Shown one piece after another: positions 29,993 through 40,802 of a DNA stretch of 64,000 nucleotides. The translations under genes were made by a program, and so were the position numbers. The notes below the pieces were generated by a model. It had not been told where the DNA came from. It worked only from the letters and a program-made list of their open reading frames with translations, and made no database searches. The stretch is from Marasmius tenuissimus (Eukaryota; Basidiomycota; Agaricomycetes; Agaricales; Marasmiaceae): NCBI GenBank assembly GCA_029532415.1, contig JAQOTA010000046.1, positions 992,001 through 1,056,000 of the forward strand, in the 5' to 3' direction. Positions within the stretch are counted from its first letter, which is position 1. Each line of letters opens with the position of its first letter.

Positions 29993-32260
29993 GTGTTGAT
30001 TAGACGCATGCTGATGCTGTCTTTTCTAGATCCAACACCAAACTCTCAACCTCTTACTATCATGTTTGACGTTAAGAAATACTTCTCTGGTCGCTTCGAC
30101 GGCACCAACTTCAAACAGACCTACTACAGCGAGATGGAAGCTGTTTGCAAGACCCAAGGTCTTTACAGTCATCTCACTGGCCAAGAACCACGTCCCTCCA
30201 TGCCCCTTGGCACTGTGACTAGCCCCGCAGGGGTTACTCCTGTTACTCGTGCCACCGTCCCTCCTGAGGAGCACGCTGCCTGGGTCAAGGAAAGTCTTGC
30301 TTGGGACAAGGAAGATCTCCAGCTCATGGGGATTATCCAGATCACCACCACCAAGGAGGTCTTCGATCCGATCAAGGACATGAACACCGAAAAAGCTTGG
30401 GAACAGCTGAACCTCACCTACGGCGAGCCCACTTTGTCTGCCATCTATGGCGACTTTGTTAAACTCGTCTCTTTCAGACTTACCACCTCTCATCCCCAAG
30501 CCAGCATTGCCAAGTTCAAGTCCTACATCGAACGACTCTCCGAGGTAGGAGTGGTTCTCCCCGAGTTGATCAAATCCCTCTTGCTCATCGCTGCTATTCC
30601 TCCCGAATGGGACGCTGCCTCATCCAAATCCCTTCATGACTATGTCAGGGATCCCGAAGATGAAGAATGCATCACTGTTTCGAAAGTCCATGACGCTATC
30701 ATGGTCAAGTACGAACGCCAGAACCCTCAGCTTGCCAACCGCCTCTCTGCGGTGAAGCGTGCTGGTAATCGTGAACCATTGTTCGGTCAACAGCAACGCC
30801 CGCAGCAGCAACGTCAGCAGCGTGGGTATCAGCAGCAGACCAACACCCATCCACCACAGCAGCAGCAGCAACGCCAATCTTCGAACCAGAACAAGGGCAA
30901 GAAGAAGAAGCAGCAGCAGCGTGGTACCCGCGGTGGTATCAACCAGCATCAGGGTCCTGGCAACGCCAGCGGTAACAGCGGTAACAATCAGTCTCATGGT
31001 CACTCCCATCTTGCGTCCTACGTATCCGTCGTCACTTCCCCTCCTTTTGTTTGTCCTTACTCCTCGATCACTGACCACAGGGAACATATTGCGTTGAACG
31101 CAGTCAACAACTCCTTGTGCGCCGAGATCGCCAGTGCCCCTTCTAGTCGTGCTAGAGGATCTCTGCCCTCAGCGCTCTTCACTGGTCACTGGGACAAGTC
31201 TTGTGTCAGCACTGTCGCTCCCGCTGTCAAGAAGAATCCGGCTGCCATGCAGTCCTTCACCAGCTTCAAGCCATCCGAGTCAGTATTTGATGATGTGCGT
31301 AAAGCACGTTCACTTGCTGACAGACTTGGTGTCCCTAAGACGGCGCGGCATCTCAAACCGTTCAAACAGATCGTCACGTCTGCCACAAATCGTTCACTCC
31401 AGGATCGTATCTCGAAGCCTGGTTCCTCGTCCAAGCGAGTTCTGGAGGACGATTCGGAAGATGAAGGAGCCGGATGTCCTTCTTCTACTTCTTCTAAACG
31501 TGCTCGCAGCACTGATCCTGATGAAGATGTAGAGATGGACTGGGGATCTGACGATGGTATGGATGATATGACCTCTCTTTTCGGTAATGATGTTGACAAC
31601 GACATTGCCGAAGCTGCAGGAGTAGAGGACGTCCCGGATGAGGTCTCTCTTGGATCGTTCCACGATGACAGGCAAGTACCATACTTTGACCTGCTTTCCC
31701 AAGCTGATGCAAATCTACAGCGCTGCTCTCAACTAGTTGGTATCAGTAGTGCGCGCGGTAGTTGTAGTGATCTGGTATCACTTGTAAATTTTTGCAATGC
31801 TATTTGGACCCCCTTTGTGGGATGTACTCAATGTAAGGGAAAGAAAAGTGTGAACAACGCACAGGGTTGGCTCCTTGATTCTGGTGCCTCCTCTCATTTC
31901 ACGAATGATTTGAATGATTTCGCTGAATATGAATCGCTTGATGGTCCTATCGTAAATACTGCGAATAAGGGCAACCCTATACAGATCAAGGGTAAAGGCA
32001 CTGTCTTCATTAAGCACAACGTTGAAGGACATGACAGGAAACCTACTGAGCGTGTTTCACGTCTCTATCCTGTCTATTACATACCTCAGTTGGACATACG
32101 TCTACTATCAATGGGAGAGTTCCTTCAAGATGGTCTATCAATTCGTGGAAACGCGAAGAAGTTGGCCTTCTATTCATCACAGCGACGACAGTCGCTTGTT
32201 CTACCCTCATATGCCTGGTCAAACCATTTATTGGGTACACTCGCAGAAAGCATCTGCTGA
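29993..32260 (+). CDS. copia Gag and protease
   Basis: A 755-codon frame. Gag begins either at 29993 or at the second ATG (30062, MFDVKKYFSGRFDGTNF) and has a typical copia Gag helical core. There is no CCHC zinc knuckle. In its place a Gln/Arg/Lys-rich segment (about 30780-30960, QRPQQQRQQRGYQQQ and KGKKKKQQQRG) could bind RNA. The protease motif GWLLDSGASSHF lies near 31866. The frame enters the pre-integrase region and ends at 32260, where homology continues in the next frame. Confidence 0.85.
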   Translation: MLIRRMLMLSFLDPTPNSQPLTIMFDVKKYFSGRFDGTNFKQTYYSEMEAVCKTQGLYSHLTGQEPRPSMPLGTVTSPAGVTPVTRATVPPEEHAAWVKESLAWDKEDLQLMGIIQITTTKEVFDPIKDMNTEKAWEQLNLTYGEPTLSAIYGDFVKLVSFRLTTSHPQASIAKFKSYIERLSEVGVVLPELIKSLLLIAAIPPEWDAASSKSLHDYVRDPEDEECITVSKVHDAIMVKYERQNPQLANRLSAVKRAGNREPLFGQQQRPQQQRQQRGYQQQTNTHPPQQQQQRQSSNQNKGKKKKQQQRGTRGGINQHQGPGNASGNSGNNQSHGHSHLASYVSVVTSPPFVCPYSSITDHREHIALNAVNNSLCAEIASAPSSRARGSLPSALFTGHWDKSCVSTVAPAVKKNPAAMQSFTSFKPSESVFDDVRKARSLADRLGVPKTARHLKPFKQIVTSATNRSLQDRISKPGSSSKRVLEDDSEDEGAGCPSSTSSKRARSTDPDEDVEMDWGSDDGMDDMTSLFGNDVDNDIAEAAGVEDVPDEVSLGSFHDDRQVPYFDLLSQADANLQRCSQLVGISSARGSCSDLVSLVNFCNAIWTPFVGCTQCKGKKSVNNAQGWLLDSGASSHFTNDLNDFAEYESLDGPIVNTANKGNPIQIKGKGTVFIKHNVEGHDRKPTERVSRLYPVYYIPQLDIRLLSMGEFLQDGLSIRGNAKKLAFYSSQRRQSLVLPSYAWSNHLLGTLAESIC

Positions 32261-34523
32261 GGTTTTAATGGCCAAGTCGGTCATTTATAACGTCGACTAC
32301 GATATTGAGCACAGACGCTTTGGGCATCCATCGGATAAAGCCCTGAATAAAGCTCGGAAACATACGCAAGGTTTCCCACTTGACCTTAAGATGCCTACTA
32401 AGAAGACACCTTTGTGTTGTGGTTGTGCTGAAGGCAAGATGCATGAGAAATCGTTCCCCAACTCTACTACAAGAGCTTCTAAACCGTTTGAATGCATACA
32501 TTCGGATCTGAAGTCATACCCAGCTGAATCATATCACCGGTACAAGTACTACATCTCTTTTCTCGATGACTGCACGTCCTACATTTGGACCTCCAAGCTC
32601 AAGACGAAAGACGAAGCAGTACCCGCTTTGAGGGACTTCCTTACTATGGTCAAGACGCAATTCAATGCTGTAGTCAAGACCTGGATGTCCGATGAAGGGA
32701 GAGAGTACAAAGGAGATAAGTTCGATGCAGTACTGAAAGAGTATGGGATCCAAAGGGATCAGAGCATACTGTATACACCACAACAAAACGGTCGTGCTGA
32801 ACGATTCAACAGGACTATTCATGAGAAGGCTGAAGCTCTTCGCTTTGAAGCTTGTATGCCTCAGTCCTGGTGGGAATTCTGCCATGTGCATGCCGTCCAC
32901 CTCTACAACCGCACTCCTGTGCAACGTTTGAGCTGGCGAACTCTGTTCGAAATGCTTTACAGCGAAGCACCTGATGTTTCACATCTCCGAGTTATGGGTT
33001 GTGCAGCCTACGTCTTCATTCCTGAAGATCGTAGGAAGAATAAGCTTGCTCCTCGAAGTGAGTTAATGACTTTCATTGGCTACCAAGATGGGATGAAAGG
33101 CTTCCTGTTCATGCGAAGTAATAATTCCGTATTCAAAGGTAGCACTGCACTATTCGATGAGACGCTATACAATAAGTGTCCTGATGCCAAAACTCGTGGC
33201 TTCACACCTGTCGGTAGTGAACCATTTACTTTGGGTGAAAATCCCAACATTCCTTCGGAAGATGAAGACTCTGATGATGACGGTTTTGATACTCCATTAC
33301 CAGATCTCAGACGTCGCTCTGAACCTTCTAAGAGATCAGAACCTCAGGTTGACAAACCTGCAGGTAGCCCTGCGCCAGGGGATGTGCCACTCCCTCAATC
33401 TGGTCCTCCGACACCTCCAGGCAAACCCGCCGTTCCTCCGCCTGCACCAGCAGCGGATGGTCCACGCCGGTCTTCGAGGCAGCAGAAGGGTACAATGCAA
33501 CCTGGTAATATATTTGGGGAAAAGCGGAACCCAAATAAACCCTCAGAAATTGTTCGCGACTTAGAAAATAAGACAACTTGGAGAAACGTCACTGGAGATA
33601 AAGAACCTACACATCCAGTTGATCGTCCTAGCTCTTCGCAATCTAGGAAAGGCAAAGGTGGTAAAAAGGGGATTCCTGGTCCACTTCCGCCTCCGCCTGC
33701 TCCAGAACCCAGTGGAAGCACTGAGTCGCATGAGGAAGAAAGCGTAGTCAAAAGACTGACCCAAGAAGGGGGAGTAGGATTCATGATTTACCTGTTGAAC
33801 AATGCCGTTCCAGTTCACGATTCGCTTCCAACGTCCAATACTCCTGATTTCTCTAACATCAGAGAGTGGACACTCTGCGACATTCTTAAGTTGCCTGTTG
33901 AGCAACAGAAGGAATGGAAGAACGCTTGCCACGAAGAACTTGAGGCACTTCGTAAGTGCAAGGTCTTCGAACTCTGTGACTTGCCTAAAGGTTGCAAAGC
34001 CATCAGAAATAGATGGGTCTTCGACGTTAAGTCGAATGGTCGCAAGAAAGCGAGACTTGTTGCCAAGGGTTTCTCTCAGGTCGAAGGTGTCGACTTTGAT
34101 GAGATCTTCTCACCAGTTGTTCGTTATGAGACTGTTTGTATGATGCTTGCTCTCGCAGCTCTCAAAAACTGGTACATCACCTCTGTTGATGTTAAGAACG
34201 CTTTCCTTTATGGCGATCTTGTTGAGGAGATTTACATGGAACAACCTGAAGGCTTCAAAGTCAAGGGCCAAGAACGTAAGGTACTACGCCTGTGTCATGA
34301 ATTATATGAATTGAAGCAAGCTGCCCTTGAATGGTGGCGAACCCTCAGCTCGTCCATGGAAGTACTAGGCTTCAAACGCCTGACTTCTGATGCTGGACTC
34401 TTCATCTGCAAAGATCCGAAGAGTGGTGAAGTTGTGTATGCGATCATATACGTTGACGATGCACTCTTCATGGGTCCTAACAAAGCTTTTGTTGACAAGA
34501 AGAAAGCTGAGTTCATGGCTTGA
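32022..34523 (+). CDS. copia integrase and reverse transcriptase
   Basis: Homology begins near 32215 (MPGQTIYWVHSQ) in the frame +1 to Gag-protease. The pre-integrase zinc finger HRRFGHP...CCGCAEGKM is followed by the DDE core (SFLDDCTSYIW, MSDEGREYKG, YTPQQNGRAERF). A proline-rich linker leads to the copia RT: WVFDVKSNGRKKARLVAKGF, VDVKNAFLYGDLVEE and the catalytic IIYVDDALFMG. A TGA at about 34521 interrupts FMA*WECRDMG, most simply an Arg codon changed by a transition. Confidence 0.9.
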   Translation: MKDMTGNLLSVFHVSILSITYLSWTYVYYQWESSFKMVYQFVETRRSWPSIHHSDDSRLFYPHMPGQTIYWVHSQKASAEVLMAKSVIYNVDYDIEHRRFGHPSDKALNKARKHTQGFPLDLKMPTKKTPLCCGCAEGKMHEKSFPNSTTRASKPFECIHSDLKSYPAESYHRYKYYISFLDDCTSYIWTSKLKTKDEAVPALRDFLTMVKTQFNAVVKTWMSDEGREYKGDKFDAVLKEYGIQRDQSILYTPQQNGRAERFNRTIHEKAEALRFEACMPQSWWEFCHVHAVHLYNRTPVQRLSWRTLFEMLYSEAPDVSHLRVMGCAAYVFIPEDRRKNKLAPRSELMTFIGYQDGMKGFLFMRSNNSVFKGSTALFDETLYNKCPDAKTRGFTPVGSEPFTLGENPNIPSEDEDSDDDGFDTPLPDLRRRSEPSKRSEPQVDKPAGSPAPGDVPLPQSGPPTPPGKPAVPPPAPAADGPRRSSRQQKGTMQPGNIFGEKRNPNKPSEIVRDLENKTTWRNVTGDKEPTHPVDRPSSSQSRKGKGGKKGIPGPLPPPPAPEPSGSTESHEEESVVKRLTQEGGVGFMIYLLNNAVPVHDSLPTSNTPDFSNIREWTLCDILKLPVEQQKEWKNACHEELEALRKCKVFELCDLPKGCKAIRNRWVFDVKSNGRKKARLVAKGFSQVEGVDFDEIFSPVVRYETVCMMLALAALKNWYITSVDVKNAFLYGDLVEEIYMEQPEGFKVKGQERKVLRLCHELYELKQAALEWWRTLSSSMEVLGFKRLTSDAGLFICKDPKSGEVVYAIIYVDDALFMGPNKAFVDKKKAEFMA

Positions 34524-35405
34524 TGGGAATGTCGTGATATGGGCAATGCTAGCGAATTTCTCCGCATGAGCATTCGTCACGAAGGCAATAAGATCATGAT
34601 TGGCCAGAAGGATTATCTGAAGAAAGTCCTTGAACGTTTTGGGATGCAGAATGCGAAAGGTGCTCCTACGCCCTTACCTGCTGGCTATGTGCCAACTCCC
34701 AACAATGGTCCAGTCAATCCTGCCATTTGCTCCAGATTCCAGTCTGTGATTGGGTCGCTTCTGTATATTATGCTGGGTACACGTCCTGATATTGCCTATG
34801 CAGTTACGAAGCTTTCCCAGTTCTCTTCTAATCCAACGAAGGAACACCTCAATAAAGCACTCTATATCTGCCACTATCTTGCTGGCACATCAGATTATTC
34901 ACTTGTCTACGATGGTGACTCTGATGGAGGTCTTCTTGCGTTCACAGACTCGGATTGGGCTGCCGATCCCATCAAACGCCATTTGATCACTGGCTACTTC
35001 TTCAAGTTAGCAGGCGGCATCTTCTCGTGGCAATCACACGCCCAGAAGACTGTAGCTTTTTCTTCCACTGAAGCTGAGTATATGGCACTGTCGGATTGCA
35101 GTCGTCAAGCTTCCTGGATAAGATCGCTACTCTCTGAACTTGGAATCGACTTAGGTCCTATTCCAATCTGCGGAGACAATCAGGGCTCTATCTTCATTGC
35201 ATCTAATCCAGTTCAAGAACGCCGAACCAAGCACATCGATATTCGATATCATTACATTTGATCGTGTGTTGAAGATGGCAAAGTCGAGTTGTTCTTTATT
35301 GAAGGAGTCTATAATCCCGCAGACATGTTTACGAAGAATCTCGGACATGAGAAGTTCTTACGGTTCAGAGATCACCTTGGACTTGAATTCTATTCGTCCA
35401 CTTAA
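34524..35405 (+). pseudogene. copia RT tail and RNase H
   Basis: Continues the integrase-RT frame after the TGA: NASEFLRMSIRHEGNKIMIG, SVIGSLLYIMLGTRPDIAYA and RNase H motifs LAFTDSDWAAD and SSTEAEYMAL. A second TGA at about 35260 follows RYHYI; the polyprotein end (VYNPADMFTKNLGHEKF) lies beyond it. Confidence 0.9.
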
Positions 35406-35435
35406 TTCGCTCAGATGCGCTTTTCAGCTGCACTT

Positions 35436-35447
35436 AGCGAGGGGGTG
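35436..35447 (+). promoter_or_regulatory. copia polypurine tract
   Basis: GCGAGGGGGTG directly before the 3' LTR. Confidence 0.75.
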
Positions 35448-35768
35448 TGTTGAATCCGTGGACTATAATTAGATCCTGGTATATCCGAAGTCCCGGTTCA
35501 TACTTCCCACCATTGTATTATGCGGGACAATGCATACGCTATTGTTCCATTCTTCATTGTTCATTATGCTCATATGTACAATTTCTATTGTCGTACTTAT
35601 ATGGTAACTCTATTGTATCTACATGTATATAAGCTCGTAGTTCTCTACCTGAATCCAGAGTGTGCTTGAGCTTCTACGTCTCGCCTCTACCTCTCTAAAC
35701 TTCTCTCTGGTAAGTAGTAGTGTAGCCATGTTGTAGTCCTCTGCGCTAGGCGTCATGCCGGCTCATCA
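35448..35768 (+). repeat. copia 3' LTR
   Basis: 321 bp; pairs with 29442-29762 and is followed by AAACT. Confidence 0.93.
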
Positions 35769-35773
35769 AAACT

Positions 35774-36053
35774 GAAGTTGGGAAGGCATGAAATGTTGGC
35801 CTTCCACCTGATGCTTCAAGAATTGAATCCAGTCTCAGAGTTTTGGCAAGTGCCTGAGCATGGTCCACGCATTGTGTGCATAAATCGAATAAAAAACCTA
35901 ATCTTGACGGTCATTGGAAGAAATTGAATGAAGTTGAGGAGAGAAGCACTCGGGGTGAGGTGTTGTAATGAGCTCAGTGGACAAAAATACTCCAAAAAAG
36001 GTCCCAATTAGCCCCGGAAGGCCATTCCTGTGAGTGCAGAGGCCGAATTTTGT
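35774..36053. other. intergenic, no feature seen
   Basis: About 280 bp between the copia element and the foldback repeat; nothing recognised. Confidence 0.3.
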
Positions 36054-36270
36054 CAGTGCGGATGTCGATCCTTCAGAGTGTAGATGTTGATCTGCTAGTG
36101 CGGGATGGCGATCACTGATGAATGGTGCGAAAGTTTCTTGACACATGGTATTTAATTTTGTCAAAAAAACATTTGCACTCTTCGGGTCATCGCCGTGCCG
36201 CACTTTCGTGTTTCGGCATCTACACTCTCGTGAATCGACATCTATACTCACGCAGCTCGACATCCGCACA
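36054..36270. repeat. foldback repeat with AGTGTAGATGTCGA motifs, copy 1
   Basis: A 217-bp inverted repeat. The left arm (GTGCGGATGTCGAT, GTGTAGATG) and the inverted right arm carry the same series of motifs and meet around GGTATTTAATTTTGTC near 36150. The right arm belongs to the family found at 37796 and 38985. Confidence 0.75.
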
Positions 36271-37795
36271 TGAGCGAGGTATAACCTCACTTCCGGAACA
36301 TCTCAAGTACCTGGACATTTTATTTGCCTGTGTGTCTATCATATGTCCGTCTCTTGACTCAGCTATCTTTGGCATCAAAACACGAGGGTGTTTGCTAGGA
36401 GGTTTGGTATTGGCCCAAGGAAGGTTCAAGAGGAAGACATGCTGGATTTACACTAGTATGACTCAGTATGAGGGGTAGTATCAGGGCAAGTACAGTTGGC
36501 ATTGTGTTTCCCACTGTCCACGGTCCTCCTAGCACGTGCGTTGCACAAATCAGGGAGTTTTCAGCGAGGCATTGAAATCAAAGGCGGTCTAGGTAGTTCA
36601 GTACAAAACGGATCATCCGAAGCGCCATACCGGAGCAAATGACAGAGCCGGGATGCGATAGAATGTTGATGATTTGCCGCGGCACCTTGAGCATTGGGTG
36701 ACAAAAAAGAAATCTCATTCCGCGTGCTTATGATTGAGAAAAGGAGAGCATAGATACAGGATCCATCTCCCATTTGACAGAAGTAACTTTGTTGCTTGAG
36801 CTGAAACCGTACGTATTTGGCAAAAGTAGTTAGCAGAGCATATCAAAAAACACAGACACGCATGACTGGGAGCGCCGGGAGCATGTTTGAAAACCCGCAA
36901 GCCTACCCTATTCACAGAGAACCTTCGGATACATGAGATTGTGGCTATTGTGGGCTGCTAAAGCGAGTCTGGATTATTTTCACGGAAATCACACATTGTT
37001 TGCTTGAGACAGTAGCCACAAGAAATAACTAGGTCTCACGAAATGGCAAATAACACTAAGGAAGAATAGTAAGAACAGCGTACTAATTGGACTCGGAGGC
37101 TACACCTCTCAGCGCAACCACTCGCTTCTCGATCTGATAAGCAATGACATTCCAACACAAGGTGATCCCAATCTCGATGTTAAACAGCTCCCGGCACGAA
37201 TCGTGCATTCGTGGGAATAGGAAGTTCCCTACATGGTCCTGAAAATTGACGAGAAAAACTGGCCATCATTTAAGCTGGGAACGATGACCTTGTGGCTACT
37301 GGATTGGTCTGCGAGTGGCAATACTGAAGACTCATGATACACCCAGAGATGCTCAGGCTCAAAGGTTTTCTCAAAAGGTTTTCTCAGGACATCTGAGGTC
37401 CCCCTCGAAGCTGAGCACTGAGGCATTCCCTAGGTCAATCAAGTAGGCTTTGGAGCCTCCGGGTCGGTGTCTCCAGCCTCATATAAAGTACTACGGTTGA
37501 ACGATAGTTCCAAAAACATCAGAGTGTAACTAGCGCTGAGGAGTCTGATGACTGGGATAGAGACGGGTGTGCTGGTTGGACAAACGTGAGAGGCAAGAAT
37601 GACCAACAACGACGATTTGAACGACACAATCAACAAACCTGCTCGTGCAGTTACTCACTGAGTTCCTATTACGGTCCGGCTCGGCTAGCTTTGGGCGTCA
37701 ATCTGATCCTACATCCTAATCTTATCCTAGTTGCCATTAGGCAAACCTTGCCGGTGAGAAAGGGAGCGGTCGCGATGAGACGTTTTATTGAGCAT
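36271..37795. other. intergenic, no gene supported
   Basis: About 1.5 kb with only short overlapping frames lacking motifs. Confidence 0.35.
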
Positions 37796-37955
37796 GTTGA
37801 GCGAAACTTTCACGAGTGTGAGTGAGGAGGTCGGTCTTGGTAATACGGATGTCGAAGTTGGTGAGTGTAGATGTCGAAACACGGAAGTGCGGCACGGCGA
37901 TGACCCAAAGAGTGCGAATGTTTTTTTGACACAATTAAATACCATAGACACAATG
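37796..37955. repeat. foldback-family repeat, copy 2 (single arm)
   Basis: One arm in forward orientation: GTGTAGATGTCGAAA, GTGCGGCACGGCGATGAC, AGAGTGCGAATGTTTTTTTG, then ACACAATTAAATACCA. Confidence 0.75.
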
Positions 37956-38026
37956 AAATATTATAACCCCCGAGGCCCTTCCTCAGGCGCCGGCATCGGG
38001 CATAACCTCATATATTCAATCACCTG

Positions 38027-38760
38027 TTGTTCGAGACGATTTGCTACGACCGCAACATACAATACCATCGACCTCGATACACGCCTCGACGGCACCAGAG
38101 AAGAGAATACACGCCCGACCATGCCAAACAGTCAACCCGCATCGACATTACAAACATCATCCGAATCTCCCCCTGTCAGAAAGTTCGGCCCAAACTGGAG
38201 AGGGGAGCTGTTGGCCAGGTGCAGGCAGACTGTGACGACCTAGATGTCCGTAACCGAGCTCTTGACCTTGATACGACCGCAAAACTCGTCAACAAACATA
38301 CGCATATACAGAAACAAATCGATACGGTCGGGGCCATTCGCACGGGACTCAACTCAGTCGTTGGGCGGGCCGCCCAGGTCACGCATGGCCTCAGAGATCT
38401 CCATTTGGCTATTCAATGCATTGAATGGAAGGTTGGGAAGGAGGAACACAGCCCTCTTGGCGGAGCCTGCTGGATCCCCCCACGACGAGCAAACCAAAGC
38501 ATTCGACAATCTTGAAGCAGTCTCCAACATCAAGATCCATATCCTCTTATGTCTGGTCAGCTATCATAATTTCCAGCAGGCCAGATCTCCCTCTGGTCGA
38601 GTCGCCATTGTCAGGCTCTGTACCATCGGACGGGACCACCCGAAGCATCAGACACCTTGCACAATACGGCCATGGCCATGTTGCGCAAGCTACCTAATAT
38701 CTGAAGCGTATCAAACGACCATGAGAAAAATCTCGCTCCTGAACAGCCCTTAGATAGTAT
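38027..38760 (+). pseudogene. decayed coding region of unknown family, copy B
   Basis: Frames recover a charged, coiled-coil-like stretch (DDLDVRNRALDLDTTAKLVN, KQIDTVGAIRTGLNSVV, THGLRDLHLAIQCIEWKVG). After a frame change comes PHDEQTKAFDNLEAVSNIK. The second part matches the fragment at 4437-4640. No complete frame exists, and the family is not recognised. Confidence 0.45.
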
Positions 38761-38984
38761 TCCTTCTTATTCAATAGACACAGCGAGTATGTTTAAACCA
38801 GCCTGCTGCCAAATCCGCCACCATTTTTTTTTTAAGAGTCCTTGCTCGAAAGACGAACTTAAGAGTATGAGGGACATATATGGGCCTTAATAGAAGCTAC
38901 AAATCGAGGTATTTGAGAGTTTGTATTGAGTTATCTGAGGATATTGAGCCAAGATATACCCTTCTCATGAGAAGAGGTTGATCT

Positions 38985-39125
38985 TCGTCAGTGCGGAGGT
39001 AGAGTTCTGTTAATGTAGATGTCGATTACCAAATGTCCATGAGTGTAGATGTCGATCCGTTAGTGCGGTACGGCGATTACGGGTGAAGAGTGCGATTGTT
39101 TTTTTGACACAATTAAATACCATAT
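38985..39125. repeat. foldback-family repeat, copy 3
   Basis: GTGTAGATGTCGAT and GTGCGGTACGGCGATTAC, then GTTTTTTTGACACAATTAAA, matching copies 1 and 2. Confidence 0.75.
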
Positions 39126-39488
39126 AGCTGGAAGAGACCCCGGATTCGATCAGTTCGGCATCTCGACTCGCCAAACAAATGACTGGCCCACTGACCCGGA
39201 CTTTCGGCTATTGCGGCTATTCCATCCGGAATTTCGGAAAAATTAGACGGGTCGGGGTCTCTCCCGTTTGCCGTCGGTGTCGAGTGTTCCTCAAGTTCTA
39301 CTTCACTGGCGGCGTGGTTGTTTTGAAGGTGGGAGCCAAGAATAAAGCCACAAACATTGGATTTCAATCCGAGGGACTGACACTCTATAGTAAGTTATGT
39401 ACAGATATTAGCAATTATGAGAACTTGAACAATGATCTAGATGAAAGGGTTTCTCGGGATACAACTTGGGTGAAGCAAGCTATATTAA

Positions 39489-40802
39489 CTACAACCCTTC
39501 AAAATATTGGCTGACGAATCCGCTTGCTGCAGCATCCTTGATGCAATAATCAACGAGGAGGCCAAACCAAATTAACGCGCCCAGATTACCGTTGGACTAA
39601 GTGACGAATATCAGTGTACCAAAAGAGCCTCATGGAAATCCAGGACACACCACAAAGATCGCCATGCAGCTATCCCAATCGTCCGGTTTCCATGTCACAA
39701 GCTGGCTAACTAAATGTAACCCGGCCCCCACGACCGATATAACAAAGAACCACGTTCCCTGCCCGTTCTGAGCGCCCGTCATATAAAGACTCGCCCAGAA
39801 TGCGGCAGCGAACCCGGAGAGAATCAGTCGACCGTTCTTAGGTCCGAACAAGAGAGCAGTGGATTTGATCCCAATTTTGGCGTCATCATGGACATCTTGA
39901 TAGGCGTAGACTGTATCGTATATGATCGTCCATCTGGGTGGAAAGGAAGGTATCTCGAGTGAGCAGGTATGGAAATGGGAAGGAGAGTACTGAGACTTAC
40001 GCTACGCATCCCGCGTATAATACGAGGATGTATCCGTCAAATTGGCCCTTGCTTACAGTGAGGTAGGCGATGATGAGGCCGTAGTTTACTGCCAAGCCTG
40101 GTCGCATGGGAGAGGTTGACACGATGTCAATATTAACAAATTTACTGGATATTGAAAATAACTTACCAAGCCATGCCTGAGGCCAGTAAGTGACACGTTT
40201 CATGAGAGGGTAAAAGAAATGAAGCGGGAATACACCCAAGAGACCCCATCTGAACCTGGAAGCACAAAAGTGGTGTTGGGTATTGAAGTACCAGTCATGC
40301 TGAAGGTGGTAGCAACTCACGCCGTGGTGTTTGTGTACGACAACATGTACACCGGAACTGCCATCAACACCGCACAGAAGAGGCTAGCGTTCAGAACGGG
40401 AATTCTGCCAGTCACCAAGGGTCTGTTCTTGGTACGTTCTAGAAAGACAATGGTCAATTTCAGACTCTCATGACAATAGAGGTCCATTTTGGGAACGAAC
40501 CAACTTTGCCATCGAGGTCTCGATCGAAAATATCATTGAGGACGCAGATCCCAGCGATGAGGGAGGTGCTCCCAATAGCGAACCAGAGATGGGTCATGGC
40601 GAGGGCACGTGGCTCGATTTCGTAGTTACGTGCTGCTAGAAGGAGGCCACAAGCTATAACGATAGGACTTTGTGTTAGGCATGTTCTATCAGAAGAATTG
40701 TTAGACCGTACCCGCAGACCAGAATGTAAAATCGGTTCCTCTGGGAAATCCACGAAGTCGAGTGAGATCGAAGTAATGTACTAGAGCTGATTTCTCCGCC
40801 AT
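39489..40802 (-). CDS. UbiA-family aromatic prenyltransferase, copy B
   Basis: A paralogue of the 5300-6641 gene with the same intron positions. The start at 40802 ([16 protein letters not shown]) is shared with copy A. The first motif [20 protein letters not shown], central TYWPQAWLG and second motif [16 protein letters not shown] are present. The second motif has VH where copy A has IR, so substrate or metal handling could differ slightly. The last exon ends [15 protein letters not shown]. No stop or frameshift was seen, so both paralogues appear functional. An in-frame upstream ATG at 40979 would add a low-complexity leader that copy A does not conserve; I treat it as untranslated. Confidence 0.85.

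Larger units (their letters stand above)
29442..35768 (+). mobile_element. Ty1/copia LTR retrotransposon
   Basis: A complete 6.33-kb element with 321-bp LTRs and the 5-bp target duplication AAACT (29437-29441 and 35769-35773). The internal order is Gag, protease, integrase, RT, RNase H, which defines copia elements. LTRs differ at six positions, all transitions in the first 60 bp. One +1 frame change and two TGA codons interrupt the otherwise complete polyprotein. Confidence 0.94.

Noticed and set aside
38027..38760. Region as an intact coiled-coil protein gene.
   Set aside because: The homologous stretch changes frame at least once and has no start-to-stop model; the copy A fragment is even more broken.
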